The translations under genes were made by a program, and so were the position numbers. Of a stretch of 64,000 nt of DNA, positions 46,081 to 57,149 are shown one piece after another; within the stretch, counting starts at the first letter, position 1, and each line of letters opens with the position of its first letter. Origin of the DNA: Hyaloperonospora brassicae (taxonomy: Eukaryota > Oomycota > Peronosporomycetes > Peronosporales > Peronosporaceae); the NCBI GenBank assembly GCA_947650285.1, contig CANTFL010001128.1:20637-84636 (forward strand), written 5' to 3'. The notes below the pieces were generated by a model. That model was not told the origin of the DNA. It saw only the letters and a program-made list of their open reading frames with translations, and ran no database searches.

Positions 46081-49000
46081 TCACTGCGTCGTTGACGTGG
46101 AGAATGCACGTGGCACAGACGGATTCGAGATCGGTGCGCTCTCTCGCCATTCCTCGAAGCTAAAGCCAGTCCAGAGCAGCGGATCGGTCAACAGTTCTGG
46201 TCGTGCGTACTCGACGTACTCGTGCATGCCAGCGAGTGGCTGACCAAGTGCCTTTAGTAGACGGCATACACGGGCGAGTGTGTCTTGCGTCTGCTTGACA
46301 GTTGTTGCAGATTGAGTCTGAAGCATCTGCTGCTTGAAGTCGAGGTCGTAGCTGTCGAGTAAGCTGTGGATGTTCATGAGGCAAAAGCCCATGAGCTCGC
46401 AGTCAATGTCGCCTTTCGTCTCGTTCGGATCGTATGTGCTTGCAAGTGTCGCCGACTGCGAGATCCTTTCGAGCACCGCTTCGTATTTGTCTTGACACAT
46501 TGCAGCGTTTCGAGTCCCGGATGAGATGGTCCCGAGGAGACTGTCAGTGCTGGTGCTTCGACATCGCGAGCTGTCGTTCATGGTGGTGGAGGTGATCCAT
46601 TGGTCGGCGAAGCCTGCAAGTTCATGCGCTACAGCTTGCAACGTGGTTTGCAGTTCTGGTGACGGACTAAACCCAGACACGGTCTCTCGTGGAAACAGCA
46701 GCGCTGGCCCGAGAAAGTGGTTGAAGAACACAAGATGCATTGCATACAGTTCCAGCTCGCGACTTTGAGCAGCTTCGCCTTCCTGGAACAACTTGGCACA
46801 CGCGCGGCATAAGATCACAAGTTCAGTTGGAAGTGCTTCGACGTGCACGACGAGTCTATCGAGTAGACGTTCGAGCTCCAAGTCGGTGTCGTTGCAATCT
46901 GATGGAGCCGTGTTATCACTTTGCACCAGCACTTGTGCAGTCCACTTGCTTCCCACGATACGGCAGAAACAAGCAAGCGCTTTGCTAGCGGTGCTATGCC
47001 CTCGTAGGAATCTGTAACGCCGAACTCGCGGCGTTTCGCTCGTAGTGGCGCAGTATTCGGCTGCAATAAGCTGGAAGACAAATCGCGTTCCCTGGCGTTC
47101 GGTTTCTAGCACCGGCAGTAGACTTCGCAGTACAAACGCCTGCGTCAGCATCTCTGCCTGCGTCTGACAGGCGTCAGCGTCCACACAACACTTTAGCAGA
47201 CACACGCTCACCCGCAAGTTTGGCGCCAGAAGCAAGTCCGCTAGATCCATGAGCAGCACCGAGTACTCATAGTCATTCTGCGCCACTTGCGCCTGGAACA
47301 GCCGCTGCTTTTGCTCAAGCTTCTGTCGCTGCTTCTTACGCATTCGACTGCAGCAACAGCAGCAGCAACAGAGTCCGATGGAGTTGCAGGACGAACTTGA
47401 CCAGACAAACCATCCCGCAAGGAGGACGAGCAGAGTGGAGATGTATCGCTTCAGTTTTGAGGTCAACATGGAAACCACGTTCTCCTCAGCGATCGAGTCA
47501 CTTCGATCGTTTGTCGGGAAAGTGACTGTAAACGCAACTTCGCATTCACGCGCGTCAGCAGCACTCGTTTCCTTGTCGACTCGCTTGATCCACAGCACGA
47601 ATTCTACTGCGTGGGAGCTGGCGATACCCGACAAGTCGCGAAACGTGAGCGCCGAGAGCGCCTCACTGAGTACGCTTTTGGTTCCGATAACCTGAATGTG
47701 TGAAGGATCGTAGAGCTGCGTAGCGATATGGAACCGCAGCTCATTGCTCGGACTTGAGCTCGTGTTGACGAAATATCCATTTGCGCTTCGTAATAGTGTG
47801 CACGGGCGCCCGAAGGAGCACCAGATCATGATGTCATCGTTGGTGATAGCAAACCCCAGCTCGAACTCCGATACGCCGTCTACGGCTTCGAGGTTCACTT
47901 GATACAGATCGTCCAAGTCCGTGCTGTCGGGGTCCCCGAACGCAATCGGTGTTGCAACCGGCTTGTCGAACGACGAGTTGGTAGTGAATGCGAACGGAGG
48001 AAGCACAACTATGGCGTCAGGCACGTTCACAACTCCCAACTCGATTCTGCGCACTACTGAGCCATTGACATACGATGCGCTCGGTGACTTTTCATGTACC
48101 AGCAGCGAGGTATTACGCGGGACCGTCGTGTGGAGGACTTGGTACTCGAAGTAGTCAACGCCGATTGCAGCTCGGAGCGACATGTTCGACTCCATGTTGA
48201 AGTAATCCAGTTCAGGCGCGTAGATCACCTTGCCGTGGTAGTCTGAAACAGTGTCTCCGGGCGTCGAGATGCGTGGTCCAACAGACTCGAAGGGTACACC
48301 AAGCACGCTGATATTGCCGCTGTCCTGATTGTTGTACTGGAAAAGAGTTCCATGCCGTGGCAGTGTTGTTACTCTGAGTCGTGTTGCGACATTGGCAAAT
48401 GCAGCCAGAGGATCTAGCGTGAGCAGATCCAGTACTCGGAGCGAGTCTTCCTCAACTTGGACGGCTGCAAGTACTTTGAGGTTTACTGAACGACTCGTTG
48501 TATTCTCGAGGATGAAGCTGACCTTAGCCACTGCTGAGAACACACCAGGTTCTCCATCCGATAATCTGTACCACAGCTGATCAACTACGGAGGAAGCATT
48601 CTCGTTCCGCACATACTTGTTCTGTTCCAAGCCGCGATAGATGTACAGTAGGTGAGTGGAATGCGTTGCGTTTTCCATGTACGTACTATTTCGATAGATC
48701 CGACTGGGAGACAAGGACTGTCGATCCTCGTTCTGCTCGACATCCAACGCACTACAGCGGACTCTACAATCAAATAACGTGCCAAACTGCGGCAGTCGCA
48801 CGACTTTCAGCATCTGCAGGTTCGAGACAACGACTGTTGCGTTTCGAAACGTGAGTCTCGACAGCAGATCCTTCGGTTCCGGTACACTGGCATTTGACGT
48901 GATGGCTGGAGGAGATCCATCGCTATCATCACCTTCCAAATTCAAAGAAACAGGAACACCAGCCTCAATGTGAACTTCCAGCGCATACTTCCGAGGACGT

Positions 49001-50804
49001 GGGGCATCGTTTACCGCATCTACGAATATATCAAACTTCGCTTCGATGCTCTTGTTGACGACCCGTCCTGCCAAACTGTTGGCAATGCCAAACTTGACCG
49101 TCGCGTATGGCATCAGCCTCCGTGAAAATGCCACGGGGTTTGGCAACGGAAGGTTCTCGTTATTTTGATCGACCTGTGGTCGAAAAAAATGCTGCGCTGG
49201 TATACCAGCGGTAGCTCTCGAAACGCGTGCTGGTTGCTCCGAGTCACTTTCGTCTTGTTCGGATACAGCAGCAGCTGTCCAAACTCGGGTAGGTCACGTA
49301 TCTCTAAGCGCAAGTCATCGTAAACGCCATGAAGCATCGTGAGGTTCAAAAGGACGGTGGTGTCCTCACGCATTCGCACTGTTTGCTCTCTCGATGGGAA
49401 CTCTCGAGATGGCATCAGTCGCTGCTTTGTAATCGCATGCACTTGGTCTTCCGACACCACACGACGGTAGATGGCAAAATGAAAGACGTCAAACGTCGCG
49501 CTGGCTGCACCTTGGAAAAGCGCAGCTCTCGAGAAGTCGTCACTGCCGCTACGACTTTGATCGCTCGATGATGTGGATTGCTGTGCAACGACAGGATCCT
49601 TCATCTTTTGTTGTACCAACGATACGAGGTAGTCGACGATCTCGTCGCCATGCTGCTGCTTCAATTCTGCAAGCTTGCTGCGGAGATAAGCTAGTGGCGT
49701 GTCCTCATTCAGCGGTGGGAACGTGATTCCTAAAATGTCCAGCGATAGCGAGTTGTCCCCGAAGATCCGCATAGCCTTTGGCAAACGCGGTCCTTTGATC
49801 CTCATCAGTTTCTGCTTCAGCTTTGCACGGAGCCGCTCGGTAGCGTTCAGATGACTTGTGTTTCCAAGAAGCTGAATGTCACGCGCAGGGGCCAGACGCT
49901 TCCGTTGTCGTGGCGCAGCAACGTTGCGAGGGCTGTTGCCCACGTAGAGTCGATACCGACCTTCAACGAGTTTGTTGAGGATCCGAGCGTCGGGTGGATG
50001 CTGTTCATCGTGCACGACGCAATCAACTCGTTGACCTGTCTCGAGATCCGTGTAGCTCATGTAGAAGTCGGTTTTCCACATGCCTCTGTCGCTTGACGGA
50101 TCCAACGTGACAATGATCTGTACAGGTGGCGTTCGTTCAACAGGTTCTTGGAGAGGCGGAAGTTGGCATACTGCCGAGTTGTCCACTGAAAAGAGCCGCT
50201 GCTCATAGCACGCCTCAACTCCTGCTTCGCCACCGTCCTCTAGCACGGGTAAGAAGTACACAAACGCTAGCACTTGATGCTCGTTCAAGTCGAGGCGAAA
50301 GCCAGGGTCCACGCAGCTGTCGTACTCATTGGCGATGGAGAATAGCGTCATGCTGCGGTTAGCTACGGCACGGCGCCTGATGACCATCTCGAATGTCACA
50401 CCCGAGTTGATCATTGTGTCATTCCGAACAGCTGCCGTCGTGAAGAAGTCACGAGCCGAAACCGTGCTCGTTGACGAGAGTTGCACCCGCTCGGTGTCGT
50501 TGCTTGGATCCTCAGCGAGGTGGACTCCTAGCTGCCAGAAAGTAGACGCAGTGTTCAAGCTCGTTACGAGCTCACCGTCAGCTTCGAGAGCATCGAAAGG
50601 ACAAGCGTTATTTAGAACGCGATTCATGACAGTAGTGCCTGCGTTCGTAGCAAGGTCATCGAAAGCATAAAGACACATGGGGTGCCAGGCCGCTCGCTCC
50701 TGAAGAAAGTGAGCAATGTCCAAGTCTCGAGCAGACCGCTGCGACATCGCGCTACCGAACAGCACGACACACAGCAGCACGAGTTCCGCCCGCATCGCTA
50801 CCAT
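46081..50804 (-). CDS. Transmembrane protein: LamG/cadherin-like ectodomain and cytosolic RasGAP
   Basis: Two long minus-strand frames (50804 to about 49190, and about 49150 to 46081) make one gene of about 1,574 residues, split by a +1/-2 shift at a seven-base homopolymer (49183-49189). Order: signal peptide (MVAMRAELVLLCVVLFGSAM); LamG/concanavalin-like region (about 40-300); repeats with the L-P-x-[FH]-G-x-L motif at about 504, 670 and 815; a VNDAP linker (about 598); many N-glycosylation sequons. One membrane helix follows (about 1122-1140), then seven consecutive Cys and RMRKKQRQK, a likely palmitoylated, basic inner border. The cytosolic domain (about 1178-1393) resembles RasGAP: FLRGHSTASKALACFCRIVG aligns with the arginine-finger loop, and PTELVILCRACAKLF and GPALLFP with later motifs. 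The second conserved Arg (FLR-type) appears to be absent. The substrate GTPase and ligand are unknown. Confidence 0.72.
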
Positions 50805-52042
50805 GCACTCAGCCTCGTCTCGCCTGTATCTTATTTAGACGTGTCAAATAGCCGTTAACAGCGACTTTGACCGCTTGCCCATCTCGCTGCTAGAGCGGCA
50901 CTTCGGACCCAAAGCACATCACGCGATTGAGATGTCTCTCGCCGTTCAGCGTCGCCGGCACAACAACATGGGTCAAGAGCGCAGGGTAGAAAGGTACAGT
51001 CCAGACGAATCGACATCTGCGTTTCTTTTCTCGCTTGCATTTCGTATGTGGAGCGCGTGTCTCTGTTGTTGAAGGTGAGGTACATTGAGGAACGTTATCG
51101 ACCAACAGTACCCATGCCATGAAGAGTTAACTATCCGGGGTTGCTATCTATGGTGAATGAGGGCGCCACCGCGCGAAGAGCGGTTCTCCTGGTCATCATT
51201 TGTTGTGCTGGCAATGCCCGCTCGCGGACAGTCTGCTTGTTGCGGGGTGCCGATCCACTGTCGAGGGGGCGCGTGTCTCTGCGCGAGGCAGCGAGGCATC
51301 GATCCTGCAGGCACATGACCCATTGTCTGCGCTCCAGGGTGTCTCATTCATTTCATCGCATCGTGGTGGTGTTGGTGACGATTTCTCAGCTCTCGATCAT
51401 GCACCGATCTGGCTTCACGACCCTCGAAACAGTCAGGTAACTCCCACGATGCTACCGTTGTCCTGTCAAAAAAAGCAAGACAGGCTGACTGCACGAGTCA
51501 GTAGGAAAGCAAACGAAACAGCCCGACTCGAGCGGTGATGGCCATTTCCACTCACTCACCCACTCACCCACGTCCCCACTTACCCAGCAGCGCGGTTGGC
51601 AACCCGACAGGTTACTCATTTTTCGGCGACATGTTTTCGATCGCAAAACGACATTTCGACCAAATAACGGACCCCACAACCGAACTTGTATCGCAACATA
51701 GACGACGTGCATGTCACCGATGGCCAAGTTGCACTGCGTCGGCGATGTACGCCGCGCTGCATAGAGTGAGTGCTTTTTGGCAGTCAGCCAGCCAGCCCAT
51801 CCTTCATCACATCCGTGTCGCGTCATGCGTCAGTAGCGTGATACGTCTCGTCGCTCATGAGGCGTATTGTCCACCTTCTCCGTTCTGACACCATCCGCTT
51901 GCGGCGTTACTTGTGCTGCTGATTTTTACCACCTGGTGCGGGGCGCCTTTCGTCCTCGAAGCGATGATGGGGCTTTCATCATCCCGTGCCTTCTCTTCGG
52001 CCTCGAGTCTCTCACTTTCGATTCTACGAGCTCCAGCCGAAG
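50805..52042. other. Intergenic with possible unannotated exons
   Basis: Upstream of the minus-strand RasGAP receptor and the plus-strand gene at 52043. Two plus-strand stretches look protein-like without a start: about 50855-50985 (LPISLLERHFGPKAHHAIEM) and about 51215-51436 (ending in CAG before GTAACT). They may be exons of a small gene, but I cannot assemble one. The rest shows nothing. Confidence 0.3.
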
Positions 52043-52585
52043 ATGGCTCCCACGCGTGCACGAACACTCGACATCTACGAAAGAGAGAGGAACCCGTCGA
52101 TTCTGGCCACGAGTCAAGACGACTTTGACCTGCACGACGATTGGAACGAGCTCGACAGAGGCTTTGGATCCCGCTGGCGGAACTCGTGTCCTGACAAGAA
52201 GACGACAGGTTCATCTACCTCTCGCTGGACCTCGCGTCTTACGTCGCTATCGTTGAGTCTAACAGGGGCTGGCACCGCGCTGACCTCGCGGGCCAAGCAT
52301 CTCAGTATGACCGATTCGACTCAGCAGACCGTGAGCCGTCTTCGCAAAGCTGTGAAAGGCGCATCGTCTCGGACAGAAGTCATGCAGAGAGGCGCGACCA
52401 GTGCGCATGGCCGGCCGGGCGAGGTCGATGATATGGACGACCAGCCCGAGAGCGAAAGCGGCTGCACCGACGACGACATGTACGCGAATTTGAAGGTGCT
52501 TCAGTCACCAGTCAAGCGCGTGCACGCAGGACGAGCAAAGACATTGACCAAATGGATTCGCCATCGGTCGAGCGCAAGCAACTGA
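52043..52585 (+). CDS. Hypothetical protein with C-terminal Trp motif
   Basis: Single exon, 180 residues from the ATG at 52043 (the frame opens earlier without ATG). It is polar and probably disordered: an acidic segment (SQDDFDLHDDWNELDRGFG), a Ser/Thr-rich middle, a second acidic part (DDMDDQPESESGCTDDDMY), and a basic end, KTLTKWIRHRSS. The last motif resembles KLTQWIEAFEARHH and QLTTWLADFKLKRH in the next gene. No signal peptide or membrane segment. Function unknown. Confidence 0.6.
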   Translation: MAPTRARTLDIYERERNPSILATSQDDFDLHDDWNELDRGFGSRWRNSCPDKKTTGSSTSRWTSRLTSLSLSLTGAGTALTSRAKHLSMTDSTQQTVSRLRKAVKGASSRTEVMQRGATSAHGRPGEVDDMDDQPESESGCTDDDMYANLKVLQSPVKRVHAGRAKTLTKWIRHRSSASN

Positions 52586-52793
52586 GCTTTATCGAGTAGG
52601 CACTTGTCACTTGTAGATTAAATACACAGAAAGCCGTGCACGTTTGCTCCATGAATCTCTTTCTCTCACTGCATTCACATGTCAAGAAAGTTCATCGAAG
52701 TCAAAGCAGAAGGAACGGGAGACAACGACTGGACTGTAGTAGCCAACCTTCACACGCCAAGAGAGAAAGAGCACGGCAATAAGAACTACAGCA

Positions 52794-53327
52794 ATGCTTT
52801 CCCGTGCACTGTGCTGCATCATACGCTCGTTTCTAGGCACTGTTGGAAGCGCATCAGGGAGGCAGTCAAAGGACGCCAGTTCCCAAAGCATGCGAGCGCG
52901 AGCTGAAGCTGGTGAGGATAGAGAGGAACGCGTCAACGAGACAAGAGACAATGACAGCAATGCGAGATCTGCACGAGAGCTTTGCAGCAAGACAGAGACA
53001 GCGGAGACCCTCAGTCGATTGCTCCGTGCCCGCCGACAGGAGTTCGAAGCCAGATGTCAATTGCAGTTGGAAGATCATGACGTAGCGGATGTTGCGGGAC
53101 GCCAAGCGAAGGACACAGAACACCCGCCTGCTGTGCCGCCTATCGTCGTGAAGAAGTCGAAATTGACCCAGTGGATCGAGGCGTTCGAAGCGCGGCACCA
53201 CTTTACAGTGGAAGACAAGCATCTTCGAGACTCTGAGGCGCTGCAGGCGTCGCAGTTGACCACGTGGCTGGCCGATTTCAAGCTCAAGCGCCACGACGAC
53301 CGATCTGCAGCATCGATCGTCGTTTAG
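52794..53327 (+). CDS. Hypothetical protein with two [T][KQT]W[IL] repeats
   Basis: Single exon, 177 residues from the ATG at 52794; an ATG at 52890 (MRARAEAGEDREERVNETRD) is an equally good start. Highly charged and probably helical. The C-terminal half carries two related segments, KSKLTQWIEAFEARHHFTVE (about residues 121-140) and ASQLTTWLADFKLKRHDD (about 153-170), about 31 residues apart. The upstream gene ends with a similar motif 200 bp before this start, so the two may be tandem diverged paralogues. No known family. Confidence 0.55.
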   Translation: MLSRALCCIIRSFLGTVGSASGRQSKDASSQSMRARAEAGEDREERVNETRDNDSNARSARELCSKTETAETLSRLLRARRQEFEARCQLQLEDHDVADVAGRQAKDTEHPPAVPPIVVKKSKLTQWIEAFEARHHFTVEDKHLRDSEALQASQLTTWLADFKLKRHDDRSAASIVV

Positions 53328-54146
53328 TCGTTTTCTCTGTGACTACGCGAATCAGTGCGCCAAAACGCTCTGCAACGTGCATGTAGCAAGCAAACATGCA
53401 CGTAGCAAGTAAATAGGATACCTAGATCGTGTTGAATTGACATGCCTAGCGTCTATGTCCGCAAACGCGGAACTTCTCTACATCATTATCAAAAGCGTAG
53501 GAGAACTACTGCTGTAAACGGTCGTGACTAGTGCTTTCCTCGTGCAACAGTATGCGGTGAGATCGCAGCGCGCCGTTCACGTTTGTATCGCTGTCTACAA
53601 ACGTTTGAAGCTCCAGATATGTGATTGTGCCGCCAGCTGCGCCCCGTGCTTTCGGGCGTGGTGGACGATTCATCTATATTATGAGCCGTTGACTTTTCGA
53701 GATTACTTAGCCTACTAGGAACCGCCTGCGTTGCGTGGGTCATTTAGAATCGGGAACCGTACTATTGAATGCGTTTGGTTTGCGTACACTTGGTGTCGTG
53801 AAGCCCCCCGGAAAGGCAGCAATGACACGACCCGTCAGTTAAAGAAAAAGCGGAAGTCCTCCGTCGACGCATTACATAGTAAGCACAAAAGTTGTACGTG
53901 CACGTTTGTACATTACGTGGAATTGTGTATAATTTGTCAGTTGACTACGATGAACTCAGCGTCGACGCTTGAGCGCGTTGTACGAGCTTCTCTGTACGTC
54001 GTCTGTTACTTGATACAAGCACAACCCGTGTAGATGAAGTTGACCGCGTGCACGATCTACTCGGGATGCCTTAGTACTGATGTACCCTGTGTCAGGTCGA
54101 AATGGCTCAGCTACAGCTGGTGTCGTTCAGCGGTACCCGTCGACCA
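53328..54146. other. Intergenic, no gene seen
   Basis: Only short open frames. The near-duplicate GTGCATGTAGCAAGCAAACA / ATGCACGTAGCAAGTAAATA at 53378-53415 is a small local repeat. Nothing else recognised. Confidence 0.35.
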
Positions 54147-54186
54147 CACCGAGCGATTTAGGTGTGAGCAGCTAAATCACTCGGTG
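54147..54186. repeat. 15-bp inverted repeat, one mismatch
   Basis: Arms at 54147-54161 (CACCGAGCGATTTAG) and 54172-54186 (CTAAATCACTCGGTG) pair at 14 of 15 positions around a 10-nt loop. It sits at the 3' end of a decayed gypsy-like minus-strand fragment. Confidence 0.7.
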
Positions 54187-54565
54187 TACTTGATGCTAGT
54201 ACCATCGAGCGGCGACGATGGATGTGGCGCCCGATAGCTTCCGCAGACGTTCGCCACATACTTGGTCAAGACCAAGACACAGCTACGCGAATGGCGTCGT
54301 TGGGTCCTTGAAAATCTGACTTCGGACCACTTCCAGCTTGCACATCCAAACTGATTCTTTAAGTCCAACGAGCTCCAACAAAGCCGCCTTGTGTGTAGCC
54401 CATCTTCGACGCGGTATGAAGCAACAAAACACTGATGGACCATTCAGCTAGCTTCGTTTTATCTCGATGAAGCCAACTCGCGCAGAAGTTGAATCGGTGA
54501 ACGTTCACCCTCTGCGTAAATATGTGGTCTTGACGCCACTTTTCGACTGAAGAACGATCAAGCAC
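54177..54565 (-). pseudogene. Possible gypsy pol C-terminal fragment
   Basis: Minus-strand frames overlap here: VNVHRFNFCASWLHRDKTKL in one and CFVASYRVEDGL, then FGCASWKWSEVRFSRTQRR and LTKYVANV in another. Together they resemble the region around the chromodomain-like tail of oomycete gypsy pol (HRFNFY...; W-x-G/S...W/F...; L..Y). Weak, broken by frameshifts. Confidence 0.35.
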
Positions 54566-54605
54566 CAGTAGAATGATAGCGTTCTACTGGTGCTTGATCG
54601 TTCTT
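54550..54605. repeat. Perfect 24-bp inverted repeat (hairpin)
   Basis: Arms 54550-54573 and 54582-54605 are exact inverse copies (start AAGAACGATCAAGC, end GCTTGATCGTTCTT) around the 8-nt loop TGATAGCG. The left arm lies at the N-terminal edge of the decayed gypsy-like fragment. The stem would be very stable in RNA. Confidence 0.93.
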
Positions 54606-56072
54606 ATAATTTACACTACAATCAAAACGCCGTGACTTCTCGTAACGTTACAGCATTATCGTCGAAGCTGACATGCGAGTAACATGAGTAAACAGGAGCC
54701 TCTACTTCACCTTTGCCTCATGTCTTTTTCGTAAAATACTGCTTGTCTTTATCAGTATCGCCGTTCACCTTCAATAGCGATCATACCCAACTTTACGCAA
54801 CGCTGTTATGTCGTTTCGCGCCGTTGTTGTTAGCCATGTTGCGCCGCATATTGTGTTCAGGTCGACCAACGAAGCACATGTACTGTCACATCACATTCAT
54901 TCGTTGAGCTCGTCATCATATCGCGGTCATCATATCAATAAGAAACAATAAACATTTGCGTAAATAAAAAACACATTACACAATGCAAGAAATATTGTGC
55001 CAACGACGTACACCAGACGCACGAATATACACATATATGCCTCGGATCATTCGTACATATCTACTTTATTTTCTCTCCTTCTTTTACATCGGACACCTCT
55101 GCGGCTTCTGCGGTCGACAGTCATTTTGAAAGAGGAAAAGAGTGCGCCGACTCTTCAAGTGTAGCCCCGCAGCGACAGCTATTGTCGCCCGAAAAGCCAC
55201 GTTGAAGCTATCTCTTTCATGCAAATGTACTGCTCTGACCTTACACCCATGTGTAGCTGTCACTATGACGATATCTTGGTTTTTAATCGAAAGCGACAGC
55301 GCAGTGTCAAAGTGGGCTTTAAAACGGTTGAGAGATGTTAAGAACCGACATATATCAGTGTGAGACGGCGATTGAACAAATGTAACTAGAGCAGACATTA
55401 TACGAAAGATATGACTGAACACGTGGTGCTATTGCAGGTAGGTGTGCAGATAACTGCGGACACATAAGCGAGAAGAATGCTGATAGAGCGTGCAGTACTA
55501 ATGGAGTGTTCAACCAGTCATATAATAAGCCGCTAAATGGGGTAGCGATGCTGGTGTTAATCTTGAAATTGCCGCCTGCAAACTGTGAAGATAAGTGCAA
55601 CATTGCTATCTGCGCTGTAGGACATAGAGCGCACACAGATGTATGTACCTCGGTCCTCCTCGGGCCAATAACACGATGATCTCACACTTCAATATGCTAC
55701 CTTCTCAACTTTATCGGTATAATTGCAAAAACACTCGATGCTCGCGTCACAGATTTATGTATCTTCAAGCAAGGTTCATGCGTGTGAACAACTGTTATGG
55801 AGTGGCACGAAGTGATCGATTCATTCACGAGGCCAATCCGACACCACCAAATTATAGCAACTTCTTCATCTCGACCGACAATTGATGTCGTTCTACGGCT
55901 ATATAGATATTTTCAAATGTGGTCGTACCAATGTGCACGTTTGAACGTATAGTATACAACGATGGTATATCTCTTTCAGTATTCCCTTTTGCAGCTTTGA
56001 CTATCTGATCAAAAAAAATCATATTTACTTATTAAATGGCTAGAATTGATTAGACAAGGCTTCGACGTGCTA
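54606..56072. other. AT-rich intergenic stretch
   Basis: No gene I can support. A minus-strand frame of 104 codons from an ATG at 55398 to 55084 (MSALVTFVQSPSHTDICRFL...) has reasonable composition but no recognised domain; it may be an orphan or a fragment. The rest is AT-rich and featureless. Confidence 0.3.
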
Positions 56073-57147
56073 TAGTGAGCCCCATCTATAACCTGTAACA
56101 ATATTCGATCTCTGTCACTCAGCTACTCCTCCCCATCTTCTACTTAAAGCACAAATCTAAAATTATAGATGGCTAGAGTATGCTACTGGCTTTGTTTCTA
56201 TAGTATCGACAATTTTTTTGCGAAGTCATAGGACCCTACAGTTAAAAAAATTGATTCTGGCTCGCGGCGAGCCACATTTGGCGGCCCCAAATTTCCCGCG
56301 TAGACATAATTTTTTTTATTTTTTGCCAAAAATTTCACGTCCAGCCCCATTAATCAGTAGACGTATTAGCGTAAAAGAACCATTTTTGTTGTCTTAAAGT
56401 GCAAAAATGGCTGTCGTCACCCAAACTGGCATGGTTTTGCCTGTTCATGCCCTCTATTATCTAAAAACGATGCATTAAAATACCCAAACCCATCACTGTT
56501 GCCAAACTATTAAAAGTACAATTCTTGGCAGCAGTTAAAACGTTCACATCCGTTAAAATTAAATTTGGGACGTTACGGCGCGACCGATACTTCTTCACGG
56601 TGTTTTCGGCTGCCTTCTTAGTCAGGATCTTGCGATATACGTCCGTTTACCAGAAGCTCTTTTGAGAATGGCGGCGGATGCAGTGAGAGACGAATACAAG
56701 GGTTTTGGGACCATCTGCTCGAGGCCTTTGAACGTGCAGTATCCAATTTCCGAGAATGGCATCCTGATTCTTCCCAAAAAATCTCGATGAAGATCAGTTC
56801 GCCATGAAGCCGAGGGTAACACAATTCAATGGCCAGCCGCAAAGAATGATTTCATTCAAGAGCCAAAAGGGCTCTTGAAATACAATAATTTTGGATGACA
56901 CTGCGGGCGTATCAACTGCCCTTATAACCTGCAAGTGCCGTCGCCATTTGTTGGGGCGCGGCATTTTGGTGATTGTTGACTCATGAGTACATTGATTGGA
57001 GATAAAAACGTGCAAATGGCGTGCTTGTTGTGTGAAGTGCGACGGGAGAGTTAAAATGGCGCTCGGTTGGGGAAACGGCAAAAAAAGGCTTTATTTTTCA
57101 AATTTGGCCGCCCAAAAAAAGTTACAGGTTATAGGTGGTGCGATCCG
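56073..57147 (-). mobile_element. Mariner-like DNA transposon remnant with inverted termini
   Basis: CTATAACCTGTAAC at 56086-56099 and its inverse GTTACAGGTTATAG at 57121-57134 lie about 1.05 kb apart. The similarity extends outward with mismatches, giving about 27-bp termini, and TA dinucleotides flank both ends (56071-56072 and 57148-57149). Inside, minus-strand fragments (PRPNKWRRHLQVIRAVDTPA; later RNVPNLILTDVNVLT and NSLATVMGLG) suggest a DNA-binding helix-turn-helix of a transposase. Tc1/mariner-like is the best guess; no catalytic triad was found. Confidence 0.5.
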
Positions 57148-57149
57148 TA

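Noticed and set aside
49150..49190. A 32-bp intron joining the two frames of the RasGAP receptor
   Set aside because: GTATAC...CACAG is present but far shorter than any other intron in the window (minimum about 50 bp). A homopolymer indel is simpler.
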